Shown: piece by piece, positions 45,114-54,430 of the stretch
Layout: each line of letters begins with the position of its first letter
Numbering within the stretch: position 1 is the stretch's first letter
Assembly: GCF_026239695.1 (NCBI RefSeq)
Contig: NZ_JAPIVS010000004.1
Coordinates: 1-64,000 of the forward strand
Direction: 5' to 3'
Source: Pedobacter sp. MC2016-15
GTDB taxonomy: Bacteria > Bacteroidota > Bacteroidia > Sphingobacteriales > Sphingobacteriaceae
Length of the DNA stretch: 64,000 nt
The notes under the pieces: generated by a model
The model's input: only the letters and a program-made list of their open reading frames with translations
Databases searched by the model: none
What the model was told of the DNA's origin: nothing
Program-made: the position numbers and the translations under genes

Positions 45114-46142
45114 ATGGAAAATACCAACAGCGGACTGGAACTGGAAGAGCAGGATTTATACGAGCATTTTAATATTGTTGTTGATGGCGGTCAGTCGCCA
45201 TTGCGTATAGATAAATTCCTGATGCAGCGCATGCAGAATGCCTCCAGAAACCGCATTCAGAATGCGATCGATGCTGGTAACGTGCTCGTGAATAAATCTA
45301 CAGTAAAGGCCAGCTATAAGGTGAAGCCCGCAGATGAAATTTCGATCGTATTTCCTCATCCCCCGAGAGATACAGAAGTTTATCCTGAAGATATTCCATT
45401 GGATATTGTATATGAAGACAATGACCTGCTGATCGTTTACAAACCTGCAGGGATGGTAGTACATCCGGGTTTTAATAACTATACAGGTACATTGGTGAAT
45501 GCCCTTGCATTTCATTTTGAGCAGCTGCCGCAATTGCCTGGTAATGAAGGCCGTCCCGGACTTGTGCATAGAATTGATAAAGATACTTCAGGGCTGCTGA
45601 TCATCAGTAAGAACGAGATCACCATGACCAAACTGGCCAAACAGTTTTATGACCACAGCATCACCAGAAAATATATTGCCCTGGCATGGGGTGATATTGC
45701 GGAAAATGGCACAGTTTCTGGGTATATCGGCAGAAGTGCAAAAAACAGAATTGTTATGGACGTCTATGATGATGAAGAGAAGGGCAAATGGTCTGTTACA
45801 CATTATACTGTTTTAGAACGCTTAAATTATGTAACCCTGATCAGTTGTCAGCTCGAAACAGGACGCACGCATCAGATCAGGGCACACATGCAGCATATTG
45901 GGCATCCCTTATTTAATGATGCCAACTATGGCGGAGATAAGATATTAAAGGGAACAACGTTTACGAAGTACAAGCAATATGTTGCCAACTGCTTTGAAAT
46001 GTTACCACGACAGGCACTGCATGCCCAGACCCTGGGTTTCATACATCCTACAACAAAGGAATATATGGAATTTGAGGCACCACTTCCTCCGGATTTTGAG
46101 GGAGTATTGAACAAATGGAGAAACTATATTGTACAGGCATAA
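45114..46142 (+). CDS. rluD: RluA-family 23S rRNA pseudouridine synthase
   Basis: This enzyme isomerises uridines in ribosomal RNA to pseudouridine. The 342-residue protein has an N-terminal S4 RNA-binding domain (about 29-90) and the RluA catalytic motif HRIDKDTSGLL with its catalytic Asp. It ends with QTGRTHQIRAHM-like (LETGRTHQIRAHM). The RluD assignment rests on size and the S4 domain; RluC or RluA subfamily members cannot be excluded. The class IV aminotransferase gene starts six bases after its stop. Confidence 0.88.
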   Translation: MENTNSGLELEEQDLYEHFNIVVDGGQSPLRIDKFLMQRMQNASRNRIQNAIDAGNVLVNKSTVKASYKVKPADEISIVFPHPPRDTEVYPEDIPLDIVYEDNDLLIVYKPAGMVVHPGFNNYTGTLVNALAFHFEQLPQLPGNEGRPGLVHRIDKDTSGLLIISKNEITMTKLAKQFYDHSITRKYIALAWGDIAENGTVSGYIGRSAKNRIVMDVYDDEEKGKWSVTHYTVLERLNYVTLISCQLETGRTHQIRAHMQHIGHPLFNDANYGGDKILKGTTFTKYKQYVANCFEMLPRQALHAQTLGFIHPTTKEYMEFEAPLPPDFEGVLNKWRNYIVQA

Positions 46143-46148
46143 CAATTA

Positions 46149-46988
46149 ATGCAACAGGAATATATCTTACATAACGATGAGTTCATTGCTATAGATGAAA
46201 ACGTATTCACGGTAAAGAACCGTGCTTTCAGATATGGTGATGGTCTTTTTGAATCTATGCGCATGACGGGGGGCAAGTTGAATTTTGCAGACCTGCATGC
46301 CGATCGTTTGCAGGCAGGTATGAACGCCCTGAAAATGGATGGAGGCTTTTTGTTTGATGAGTATTTCCTGAAGCAAAAAACCGCTGAACTGTGCAAGAAG
46401 AATAAGCTGAAAGACAATGCCAGGTTTCGTCTTTCCGTGTACCGCGATGCGGATGGGTTATATACACCTGAAAGTAATCAGTCGGCTTATGTACTGGAGG
46501 CTTCAGCAATCCATGAACGTGGGTATGAACTCAACAAAAAGGGGCTGATCATCAACGTTTACGATGAGATCACCAAACCGGTCAATAAACTTTCAAATTA
46601 CAAGACCAGCAATTCTTTATTATTTGTGATGGCCGGGCTTTATAAGAAACAGCACCGGCTGGATGAAGCATTTATCCTCAATCAGAATGGTTTTCTCTGT
46701 GAAAGCATCAGCTCTAACGTTTTTGTAGTTTACGATAAACAAATCTATACCCCTGCACTTTCTGAAGGTTGTATCGCCGGTGTGATGCGTAATATCGTGA
46801 TGCAAACAGCAAAAGCCAACGGTATTTCCATTGTTGAGGCACAGATTAACCCCGAAGTACTCAATGAGGCCGACGAGGTTTTTATTACCAATGCAACTAC
46901 AGGTATCCGCTGGGTGATGGGCTATGGAAGAAAGCGTTACTTTAATGAAATCACCAAATCCTTAAGCACAATGCTAAACGCCCTGTAG
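46149..46988 (+). CDS. class IV aminotransferase (PabC-like)
   Basis: This PLP enzyme belongs to the group that includes aminodeoxychorismate lyase (PabC), branched-chain aminotransferase and D-amino acid aminotransferase. The 279-residue chain has the family's Lys region KLSNYKTSNSLL and the cofactor phosphate-binding pattern (SNVFVVYDKQIYTPALSEGC, GVMRNIV). Its size and the presence of pabB in the genome favour the lyase step that makes p-aminobenzoate. That is inference. It follows rluD by six bases and is convergent with fmt (two-base gap). Confidence 0.78.
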   Translation: MQQEYILHNDEFIAIDENVFTVKNRAFRYGDGLFESMRMTGGKLNFADLHADRLQAGMNALKMDGGFLFDEYFLKQKTAELCKKNKLKDNARFRLSVYRDADGLYTPESNQSAYVLEASAIHERGYELNKKGLIINVYDEITKPVNKLSNYKTSNSLLFVMAGLYKKQHRLDEAFILNQNGFLCESISSNVFVVYDKQIYTPALSEGCIAGVMRNIVMQTAKANGISIVEAQINPEVLNEADEVFITNATTGIRWVMGYGRKRYFNEITKSLSTMLNAL

Positions 46989-46990
46989 AT

Positions 46991-47899
46991 TTAGAGACGC
47001 ATTCCCCTTAAAAAGTCATTGACCATCATCCTTTTTTTGCCTTCGTACTGCAGATCAATCAGAGTGATAAAGCCATTAGCTGCAGCAAACTTTAAAAAAG
47101 TCTTTCCATCGGTGACATAACTTCCGGGAGCAACATCTGGCTGGATTTCCTCGTACTCTGCCTTAAATATTTTGATGGTTTTCTCGTTCAGTTCTGTAAA
47201 TGCAGTAGGATAGGGGCTAAGACCACGGATCAGGTTGTATATGGTTTTTACAGGCTGGGTCCAGTCTATTTTACAAAACTCCTTAAAAATTTTAGGGGCA
47301 TGTTTCAAATCCTCCGAAGCCGTTTGAGGCTGCTCCTGAAAGCTGCCCTCATTGATAGCTTTAACGGTTTTTAGGAGCAAACCCGCACCAGCTTCCATGA
47401 GGTGGTCATGCAGATCGCCCGCGGTATCATCATCGGCAATAGCCACTTTCTCGGAGAAAATCACATCACCCGTATCAATTTCGTGTTTGAGAAAGAAGGT
47501 TGTTACCCCACTTTCAGTTTCCCCGTTGATGATTGCGTGGTTGATGGGGGCTGCACCACGGTAATTGGGTAGCAGAGAAGCATGCAGGTTGATTGTTCCT
47601 TTTGCCGGCATATCCCATACAATTTCCGGGAGCATGCGGAAAGCGACCACTACCTGCAGGTCTGCATTCAATGAACGTAATTCTTCTATAAACTCAGGAT
47701 CTTTTAATTTCAGGGGCTGCAAAACCTTGAGACCTTTCTCCACAGCGTACTTTTTCACCGCACTTTCCTGGAGTTTTTGTCCTCTGCCTGCTGGTTTATC
47801 TGCTGCGGTAACAACGCCTGCAATGTCGTAACCATTTTCGTATAAGGCATTTAGAGAGGCTACTGCAAAATCGGGGGTACCCATGAAAACTATCTTCAT
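46991..47899 (-). CDS. fmt: methionyl-tRNA formyltransferase
   Basis: Fmt formylates the initiator Met-tRNA with 10-formyl-tetrahydrofolate. The 302-residue protein has the N-terminal formyltransferase domain with the SLLPNYRGAAPINHAI motif (His and Asn of the active site in LHASLLPNYRG), and a C-terminal OB-like domain from about 205. The start is at ATG 47899 (MKIVFMGTPDFAV). It is divergent from topoisomerase IB and has no terminator on its right. Confidence 0.96.
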   Translation of the reverse strand: MKIVFMGTPDFAVASLNALYENGYDIAGVVTAADKPAGRGQKLQESAVKKYAVEKGLKVLQPLKLKDPEFIEELRSLNADLQVVVAFRMLPEIVWDMPAKGTINLHASLLPNYRGAAPINHAIINGETESGVTTFFLKHEIDTGDVIFSEKVAIADDDTAGDLHDHLMEAGAGLLLKTVKAINEGSFQEQPQTASEDLKHAPKIFKEFCKIDWTQPVKTIYNLIRGLSPYPTAFTELNEKTIKIFKAEYEEIQPDVAPGSYVTDGKTFLKFAAANGFITLIDLQYEGKKRMMVNDFLRGMRL

Positions 47900-47959
47900 T
47901 TTTCTGTGTTTAAGAAAACAAAATAAGTAAAAATTTAACGCATATTTTGCTCAAAGTAT

Positions 47960-49021
47960 ATGGTGCAGACGCCGGAAGAGATTAAAGAAAGTGGATTAGT
48001 ATATGTTACTGACAGTATGCCTGGTATTTACAGGAAAGGTAAACCCGGTAAATTTTATTATGAAGATAAAAATGGGGAGAAAATTACTGACGAGGCACAG
48101 CTTGACAGGGTAAAGGCGCTTGTACTTCCACCGGCATGGACCTCTGTATGGATTGCACAAAAAAAGAATGCCTATCTGCAGGCTACAGGTCTGGATGCTG
48201 CGGGGCGTAAGCAATACCGGTATCATCCAAAATGGACTTCACGCAGGTCAGATCATAAATATTTCAGACTACTGGAATTTGGGAAGGCACTTCCGGCAGC
48301 CAGAAAGAGGATTGCTAAAGATTTGAAGAGGAAAGAATACGATGAGCAGAAAGTATTGGCTATCTGTGTGCAGGTGATGCAGAAAACACTCATCCGCGTT
48401 GGTAATGAGTCCTATGCACAACTTTATGGTAGTTATGGTTTGTCTACGCTGAGAACCAAACATGCCAAAGTTGATGGCAATACGCTAAAGCTAAAATTTA
48501 TCGGCAAAAAAGGTGTTAAACAGGAGGTCGCGCTCAAAGATAAAAGTCTGGCGAAGATGGTAAAAAGCTGTATGGAGATTCCTGGTCAGGATTTATTCCA
48601 GTATTATACCGAAGGAAAAGAACATAAGGCTGTAGATTCAGGTAAAATCAATGATTATATAAGAGAAATCACAGGCAGTGATTTTACTGCCAAGGATTTC
48701 CGTACCTGGGGTGGCACGCTGGAGGCGCTGAGGCAGCTGGCAGTATGCTCTGGCAATATTGAAGATGAACGGCCTAAGAAGAAGATCATTGTACAGGTGC
48801 TCGACTGTGTAGCTGTCAAACTCGGGAATACCCGTGCGGTATGTAAAAGTTCATACGTCTATCCGCTGTTGCTCGAAGCTTTTGAAAATGACCAGCTGGC
48901 AAAGTACCTGAAGAAAATTCATGTGCAGATGCCGAATACCGAGAAAGCCATAGAAAATGATGAAAAGGTGCTGATGAAGTTTTTAAAGGAAGCGCAGAAG
49001 CAGTTGAAAACCAAGAAATAA
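47960..49021 (+). CDS. DNA topoisomerase IB
   Basis: This eukaryote/poxvirus-like type IB enzyme relaxes DNA through a 3'-phosphotyrosine link. The 353-residue protein has an N-terminal domain (about 1-100) and the catalytic domain with Arg146 (LIRVGNESY), the Lys-hairpin TKHAKVDG, Arg248 (FRTWGGT) and the nucleophile Tyr299 (CKSSYVYP). An Asn (LGNTR) stands where poxvirus enzymes have His, as usual in bacterial members. The start is ATG 47960. It is convergent with a small hydrophilic protein across a terminator. Confidence 0.92.
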   Translation: MVQTPEEIKESGLVYVTDSMPGIYRKGKPGKFYYEDKNGEKITDEAQLDRVKALVLPPAWTSVWIAQKKNAYLQATGLDAAGRKQYRYHPKWTSRRSDHKYFRLLEFGKALPAARKRIAKDLKRKEYDEQKVLAICVQVMQKTLIRVGNESYAQLYGSYGLSTLRTKHAKVDGNTLKLKFIGKKGVKQEVALKDKSLAKMVKSCMEIPGQDLFQYYTEGKEHKAVDSGKINDYIREITGSDFTAKDFRTWGGTLEALRQLAVCSGNIEDERPKKKIIVQVLDCVAVKLGNTRAVCKSSYVYPLLLEAFENDQLAKYLKKIHVQMPNTEKAIENDEKVLMKFLKEAQKQLKTKK

Positions 49022-49022
49022 A

Positions 49023-49053
49023 AAAAGAGGGATAAAAACTATCCCTCTTTTCT
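49023..49053. terminator. bidirectional terminator
   Basis: A perfect 12-bp stem (49023-49034 with 49040-49051) is flanked by A-runs and T-runs, so it can serve both the topoisomerase (plus) and the small hydrophilic gene (minus). Confidence 0.9.
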
Positions 49054-49269
49054 TTAATCTTTTGCCGGAGCTTTTTTGATAGGATCAACAGGCTGTTCCT
49101 CCCTTTCCCGCTGTTTTGCAGGATCTTTATATTGTGGATTATCTTTTGTATAATCTTTATCCTCAGGCTTTTTTACAGCTTTGTTTCCCTGGTCAACTTT
49201 ATCTTCAGGAACAGGCTCCTGAACATTACTGCTTGGTTTGTCGTTTTTCTTTTTTGGTTCAGTATTCAT
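49054..49269 (-). CDS. small disordered hydrophilic protein
   Basis: This 71-residue protein is almost wholly Lys, Pro, Asp, Glu and Gln with no hydrophobic core, signal or membrane segment, so it should be disordered. It ends right at a strong terminator and lies on the minus strand before NamZ, so it is likely a real gene rather than a chance frame. I do not recognise a family. Similar charged proteins are stress- or desiccation-linked in other bacteria, but that is only a guess. Confidence 0.6.
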   Translation of the reverse strand: MNTEPKKKNDKPSSNVQEPVPEDKVDQGNKAVKKPEDKDYTKDNPQYKDPAKQREREEQPVDPIKKAPAKD

Positions 49270-49286
49270 ATTCGTAGATTTTTAAG

Positions 49287-50555
49287 TTAAGGATACAAAA
49301 GGTATTTCTTGCGTATCTCCTTGTAGCGGCTTAAACCGGGTTCCCAGCTTGCCCTGATCTCCTTTTCAGATTTACCTGCGATGATCTGTTCCTTTAGGGT
49401 ATACACTCCCGCAAGCTTATCAATACTACCCATTTGCTTACTCAGTTTCATATTGAAGAAGTCAGCTTTGTTTGGGTAAGCTTTATACAATTCGATCAGC
49501 CACTTAATATTTAACGTTTTATCCTTTCTAATGTTTGAAATATCATAATTTCTGAGGTCTAAACCATAACAGGCCTGGTCCTGGTGCAAGGGTGTTTCTG
49601 CCATTCCCTTTATACTTTTTGGGGTGAAGGAAAACTTGTATTTTCCTTTCAGTGCCGGTGCTCCCAGTACACTAAATGGAAACTGAGTACCGCGACCCTG
49701 ACTTAAATATGTGCCTTCAAACAGGCACAGTGTAGGATATAATAAAATTGATTGCTGCGTATTGAGATTTGGGGAAGGCTTCACGGGCAATTCATAGGGC
49801 ATGTCATGGGAATAGTTGGCTACTTCGATGATGTTGATATTACACTTCAGCTTGTTGTTTAACCAGCCTTCGCCATTCAGCATCTGTGCATATTCGCCAA
49901 CAGTAAGTCCATGAACGATAGGTATAGGCTTTAAACCGATTCCCGACACCAACCGCGGATCTAATACAGGGCCATCTACGTAAAACCCGTTTGGATTGGG
50001 CCGGTCCAGAATCAGCAGCTCTTTTTTGTTTTCAGCACAGGCCTGCATCACATGCTGCAGGGTATTGATGTAAGTGTAAAAACGGACACCCACATCCTGG
50101 ATATCAAAAACCATGATATCGATGTCCGCTAAATCTTCCGTGCTGGGCGTATTGTGTTTCCCATACAGGGAGATAGCCTTGATGCCTGTTTTCTCATCGA
50201 TGGCATCGTTTACGGTAATGCCCGCACTGGCATCACCTCTGAAGCCATGCTCAGGGCCAAAGATCTTCACGATATTTACCCCAACCTTGATCAGGCTGTC
50301 CACGCTGGTCATTTGACCTATTACAGAAGTAGGATTAACCACCATGCCCACACGCTTACCCTTCAGCAGCGGCAGATATTTCTCCGTCTGTTCTGCACCG
50401 GTAAGCATTGCTGATTCAGTTTTTTTTGAACTGTCTGCCACAAGTACGGATGTTGATATGTTTGTACTTTTAGCTGCTTTCGGACTGGCATCGCAGGCCT
50501 GCACAGCAAGGACCAAAAGAGCGAGCGGATAGGTTAATCTTGGGAATAGTTTCAT
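49287..50555 (-). CDS. namZ: exo-beta-N-acetylmuramidase NamZ (DUF1343)
   Basis: NamZ cleaves terminal N-acetylmuramic acid from peptidoglycan fragments, for recycling or turnover. The 422-residue protein has a lipoprotein-like signal (VLAVQAC, Cys21) and the DUF1343 body: KGKRVGMVVNPTSV, VKIFGPEHGFRGDASAG, VFDIQDVGVRFYTYINT, DRPNPNG and SPNLNTQQSILLYPTLCLFEGT. These are the landmarks of the family shown to be a muramidase in Bacteroidota. It is divergent from the FtsX-type permease gene and has no other murein genes nearby. Confidence 0.85.
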   Translation of the reverse strand: MKLFPRLTYPLALLVLAVQACDASPKAAKSTNISTSVLVADSSKKTESAMLTGAEQTEKYLPLLKGKRVGMVVNPTSVIGQMTSVDSLIKVGVNIVKIFGPEHGFRGDASAGITVNDAIDEKTGIKAISLYGKHNTPSTEDLADIDIMVFDIQDVGVRFYTYINTLQHVMQACAENKKELLILDRPNPNGFYVDGPVLDPRLVSGIGLKPIPIVHGLTVGEYAQMLNGEGWLNNKLKCNINIIEVANYSHDMPYELPVKPSPNLNTQQSILLYPTLCLFEGTYLSQGRGTQFPFSVLGAPALKGKYKFSFTPKSIKGMAETPLHQDQACYGLDLRNYDISNIRKDKTLNIKWLIELYKAYPNKADFFNMKLSKQMGSIDKLAGVYTLKEQIIAGKSEKEIRASWEPGLSRYKEIRKKYLLYP

Positions 50556-50635
50556 TCAGTACCTTTTTTAATTAATTATAGTTGAATTTAAAATCAAATA
50601 ACCATTTTTGCTAAGTTACAGTTTATTGAAAAAAT

Positions 50636-51856
50636 TTGAATACAGAATATTTCATAGCCAGGCGTATTGCCATCAAATCTGAGCGTACCTTCTCCAAGTT
50701 GATTGTTCGTATCGCTATCTCGGGCGTAATGCTCAGTCTGGCTGTAATGATGCTTTCTGTAGCTATAATCAAGGGTTTCAAAACAGAAATTCAGGAAAAA
50801 GTAAGGGGTTATGTTGGAGATGTCAGGGTCTTCAAACTGGATCTTAACAATTCTTTTGAGCTTACACCTTTTGTGCCCTCATCAAAAACGCTCTCCGATC
50901 TTAAAAACAATAAAAATATTCTCTTCTATCAGCCCTACGCCACCAAACCGGCAATTATTTCAGCCAATGATGAAGTGGAGGGTATTAACTTCAAGGGGAT
51001 AGACAGTAGTTTTAACTGGAATTATATCCGGAAGCATCTGGTGACAGGCAGGGTGATAGATTTTACCGACAGCCTTAAGGCCACCAAAGAGATCATGATC
51101 TCTGCTTTTACTGCAAACAGGCTCAAGCTGAAAACCGGTGATACCTTTATCATGTATTTTGTGCAGAATCCGCCACGCAAGCGTCCTTTCAAGATTGTAG
51201 GTATCTATGATATCGGGGTCGAAGAAATTGACAAAGGTTTTGTGTTGGGCGATATCAATATCATCAGGAGACTGAACAACTGGGAACCCAACCAGATTGG
51301 TGGAATAGAAATCAGGCTGAAGAATTTTTCAGCGCTGCAGCCGGTCTCTGAAGAGATTTATTCAAATCTGGATATGAACCTGAAATCAGAATCTGTGCAG
51401 GAATATTTTCCAAACATCTTCACCTGGTTGTCATTGCTGGATGTCAATACTAAGGTATTGCTGATCCTGATGATGATTGTTGGTGTGATCAATATGATTA
51501 CGGCCCTGCTGATCATGATACTGGAGCGTACCAATATGATCGGGATGCTGAAAGCCTTCGGAATGACGGATTACAGTGTGATGAAGGTCTTTCTTTATAA
51601 CGCACTGTACCTGGTAGGGCTGGGACTGCTGCTGGGCAATGTACTGGGGCTGGGACTGGGATTTTTACAACAGTATACCCATATCTTCAAACTCAACCAG
51701 TCATCTTATTATTTGGCGTATGTGCCCATTGAATTTCATCTTACAGATATCCTGTTGCTCAATCTCGCAACACTGGTGATCTGTTTGCTTGTACTGATAC
51801 TGCCTTCCATGCTGGTGAGCAGGGTATCTCCCCTCAAAGCCATCAGGTTTAAATAA
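50636..51856 (+). CDS. FtsX/LolE-type ABC transporter permease
   Basis: This is a MacB/FtsX-family permease, like the LolC/LolE subunits that release lipoproteins from the inner membrane. The 406-residue chain has a first helix (about 25-47, LIVRIAISGVMLSLAVMMLS), a large periplasmic domain, and three C-terminal helices from about 275 (LLILMMIVGVINMITALLIM, NALYLVGLGLLLGNVLGLGL, LLLNLATLVICLLVLILPSM). The start is TTG at 50636 (MNTEYFIARRIA), the usual first residues of such permeases. No ATPase subunit lies beside it. It ends at a shared hairpin. Confidence 0.85.
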   Translation: MNTEYFIARRIAIKSERTFSKLIVRIAISGVMLSLAVMMLSVAIIKGFKTEIQEKVRGYVGDVRVFKLDLNNSFELTPFVPSSKTLSDLKNNKNILFYQPYATKPAIISANDEVEGINFKGIDSSFNWNYIRKHLVTGRVIDFTDSLKATKEIMISAFTANRLKLKTGDTFIMYFVQNPPRKRPFKIVGIYDIGVEEIDKGFVLGDINIIRRLNNWEPNQIGGIEIRLKNFSALQPVSEEIYSNLDMNLKSESVQEYFPNIFTWLSLLDVNTKVLLILMMIVGVINMITALLIMILERTNMIGMLKAFGMTDYSVMKVFLYNALYLVGLGLLLGNVLGLGLGFLQQYTHIFKLNQSSYYLAYVPIEFHLTDILLLNLATLVICLLVLILPSMLVSRVSPLKAIRFK

Positions 51857-51863
51857 TTTAATA

Positions 51864-51892
51864 TGCCCCGCAGATCTGTAAGCTGCGGGGCA
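51864..51892. terminator. bidirectional terminator-like hairpin
   Basis: A perfect 10-bp stem (51864-51873 with 51883-51892) with a 9-base loop lies between the convergent permease and S9 peptidase genes. The T-tracts are weak on both sides, so termination is likely but unsure. Confidence 0.6.
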
Positions 51893-51910
51893 ATATCAAA
51901 AAGGGTCAAT

Positions 51911-54319
51911 CTATTTTACCTTTTTTACATAGGTATCTAACCAGTTATTCATCTCCCATAACATGTGTAGCAGGTTTTCCTTGCCGCGGTAGCTGTGTGC
52001 CTCGTAAGGTAAAAATACAAACCTCGTCGTGCCACCAAATCCTTTAATGGCGTTAAACAAACGTTCGCTGTTAATCGGAAAGGTTCCCGGGTTATCATCA
52101 GAATCACCATGGATCAGTAAAAGCGGGGTTTTGATCTTGTTGGCATAGCTAAACGGACTCATCTCATAATACAACTGCGGCACATCCCAGTAGGTACGCT
52201 CTTCGTTCTGAAAACCGAAAGGCGTTAAGGTTCTGTTGTAGGCACCGCTGCGGGCAAGTCCGGCTTTAAACAGGTTGGTATGAGCCAGCAGGTTGGCCGT
52301 CATGAATGCTCCGTAGCTATGTCCGCCCACAGCCATACGGTTCCTGTCGCCCACTCCCAGGTCTGAAAGTTTATTAATTGCGGCTTCTGCATTTGCTACC
52401 AGTTGTTCTACATAGGTATCATTTGGTTTCTTCCCTTCTTTAGCAACGATTGGCATTTCCGCTTCATCCAGCACCGCATATCCCTGAGTTACCCAGAAGA
52501 TTGGGGACGCCCAGCTGATCATCGTAAAACGGTCTTTTGAACCCCTGATCTGTGCGGCATCTGTGGCCGAGTTAAATTCCCGCGGGTATGCCCATATCAG
52601 CGTTGGCAGGGGGCCATCTTTAGCTTTGTCATAACCCTTTGGCAGATATAAATTACCTGTCAGGTCTACACCATCCGAGCGTTTGTAAGAGATCTTTTCT
52701 TTGATGATACCCTCCAGCGAAGGATAAGGATTGCTGAACTGCGTCACCGCTCTGTCGGCGATACGTAGTTTAAGGTTTTTGATAAAGTAATTGGGAACAT
52801 CTTTCTGTGATTCCCTTCTTGTCAGCAGAACCAGCTTGTTCGCATCGATGACATCGGCAACATATTCAAAGGTACCTTCAGCACTACGCCAGATCACGTC
52901 GTTCTTTTTGGTATCAAGGTCAAACTTCGCCAGAAAAGGCAGGTCACCTTTAGGCGATGAACCTACGGTATTATTCATCAGTAGTTTCGTTCCGTTATCT
53001 ACAGTTTGTACCACACTGCGGCCAAAGTTATTTTTTGTAGTTACAGGAGTTCCCGGGTTGTTGTACGCATCCGTCTGGTTCACTGCGTAAAGCGTTTCAA
53101 CATTACCCGTTGAAGGGTTATAACGGCTTACTTTACTGGTTTGCTTACTGCGCAGACCTTCGTATACGAGGGCCATTGTGGTATTTCCCCAGACTGTGCC
53201 GCGATAACGGGTTTCAGTTTTGAACAATTCTTTTGCACTGCCATTGAAAGGAGCACTGAGGGCAAATACAGCATCATGAAACTGCACCTTGTTTTTGATC
53301 AGCCCGCTGTCCAGTGGCTTTACCCATGTGAGCGTTGCAGCCTCATCATCGCGCCAGTCGTAATCACGCGTAACATTTTGTGTATTGTCATATCCTGATG
53401 GAGTACCTTCGGTAGAAGGGAGCTCTGCCAGCACCTTCACAGTTTTGCCGCTAAGGTCTGTCACTTTCACGGTAGAAGGAAACCCACGGGAGGTCACCAG
53501 GTAAGAAAAAGGTTTGTTGATGGTTTTCTCGAGCAGGTATTTTTTGTCGGGAGATACATTGACATTGGCATAAATCGCCGGTTTTCCAATGAGGGTCTGA
53601 ACCCCGTTTTTATATTGTACCAGTTGCGAGGTGCCAAAAAACTCAAACAACTGTTCGTCGTAAGGAGATCTGATCAAATCCTGGAAAGTAGCACTGGGAG
53701 AAGTTTTGCCAAGGTTTTGCTGTACGGTAGGGCCTTTGGGCATCAATGGTTTTTGTGGCATTGCCGATGCTGGTTTTGTAGCCACCCTGTAGAGAATGGT
53801 TTCAGAATCGATCCAGCTTATCCCGTTTCCTAAGATGACGTTCAATGGCTGTTTGTTCACTTTAGTGGCTTTCGCCGTTGCTACGTCGATCACGTAAAGA
53901 TCTACTCCCTTTGCTGTGGTATTGGTAAAGGAGATTTTGGTATCCCCGGGATTCCATTCCGGAATACCGGCAGCAAGAGGCACCGGCAATCCGCTGATTG
54001 CGCTAGTTTTGCCAGTTTTAACATTCTGCAGGCTGAAGTTGCTGATGTAAGACTGCCTGCTGAGTGAAAAGTTTGCCGGGTTTATCCTTAAACCTGCAAT
54101 CCGTACTTCCGGCATAGCCAGCTGTTCTACAGAAGAGTAGGTGTTGCGTTCGCTGAGTAAAATCCATTCGGCTTTGCCGTCAATGCTGATGGTTGGGGTA
54201 GGTTTCGCCAGCAGCAGGTCGGCCATGGCTTTTGGAGGCAGCTGGTAGCTTACTGCATCCTGGGAAAATACGCTTAGTGATGTGCTCAGTATAAACAGGC
54301 TGAGTAACGTTCGTTTCAT
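51911..54319 (-). CDS. S9-family serine peptidase
   Basis: This prolyl-oligopeptidase-family enzyme should cut peptides in the periplasm or outer compartment. The 802-residue protein has a signal peptide (cleavage near VFSQD at about 19), a long beta-propeller region (about 50-540) and a C-terminal alpha/beta-hydrolase domain. The catalytic residues Ser668 (GGHSYGAFM), Asp741 (LIHGDSDDN) and His775 (YEAHSYRG) are all in place. It resembles glutamyl-endopeptidase or dipeptidyl-peptidase members, but specificity is uncertain. Confidence 0.88.
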   Translation of the reverse strand: MKRTLLSLFILSTSLSVFSQDAVSYQLPPKAMADLLLAKPTPTISIDGKAEWILLSERNTYSSVEQLAMPEVRIAGLRINPANFSLSRQSYISNFSLQNVKTGKTSAISGLPVPLAAGIPEWNPGDTKISFTNTTAKGVDLYVIDVATAKATKVNKQPLNVILGNGISWIDSETILYRVATKPASAMPQKPLMPKGPTVQQNLGKTSPSATFQDLIRSPYDEQLFEFFGTSQLVQYKNGVQTLIGKPAIYANVNVSPDKKYLLEKTINKPFSYLVTSRGFPSTVKVTDLSGKTVKVLAELPSTEGTPSGYDNTQNVTRDYDWRDDEAATLTWVKPLDSGLIKNKVQFHDAVFALSAPFNGSAKELFKTETRYRGTVWGNTTMALVYEGLRSKQTSKVSRYNPSTGNVETLYAVNQTDAYNNPGTPVTTKNNFGRSVVQTVDNGTKLLMNNTVGSSPKGDLPFLAKFDLDTKKNDVIWRSAEGTFEYVADVIDANKLVLLTRRESQKDVPNYFIKNLKLRIADRAVTQFSNPYPSLEGIIKEKISYKRSDGVDLTGNLYLPKGYDKAKDGPLPTLIWAYPREFNSATDAAQIRGSKDRFTMISWASPIFWVTQGYAVLDEAEMPIVAKEGKKPNDTYVEQLVANAEAAINKLSDLGVGDRNRMAVGGHSYGAFMTANLLAHTNLFKAGLARSGAYNRTLTPFGFQNEERTYWDVPQLYYEMSPFSYANKIKTPLLLIHGDSDDNPGTFPINSERLFNAIKGFGGTTRFVFLPYEAHSYRGKENLLHMLWEMNNWLDTYVKKVK

Positions 54320-54394
54320 TGGAGTAAATATTAGTTAATGCGCTAATTTACAATTTCCGGCAGCAGATCATACCGGATGTTGGGCTTATTTGCG

Positions 54395-54402
54395 TAAATT
54401 TG
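54395..54402 (+). promoter_or_regulatory. -7 box of the DEAD-like gene
   Basis: TAAATTTG matches exactly and lies 28 bases before the GTG start. The -33 element is unclear. Confidence 0.5.
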
Positions 54403-54430
54403 CTGCAATATCAATTTTAACTGTAAAACT

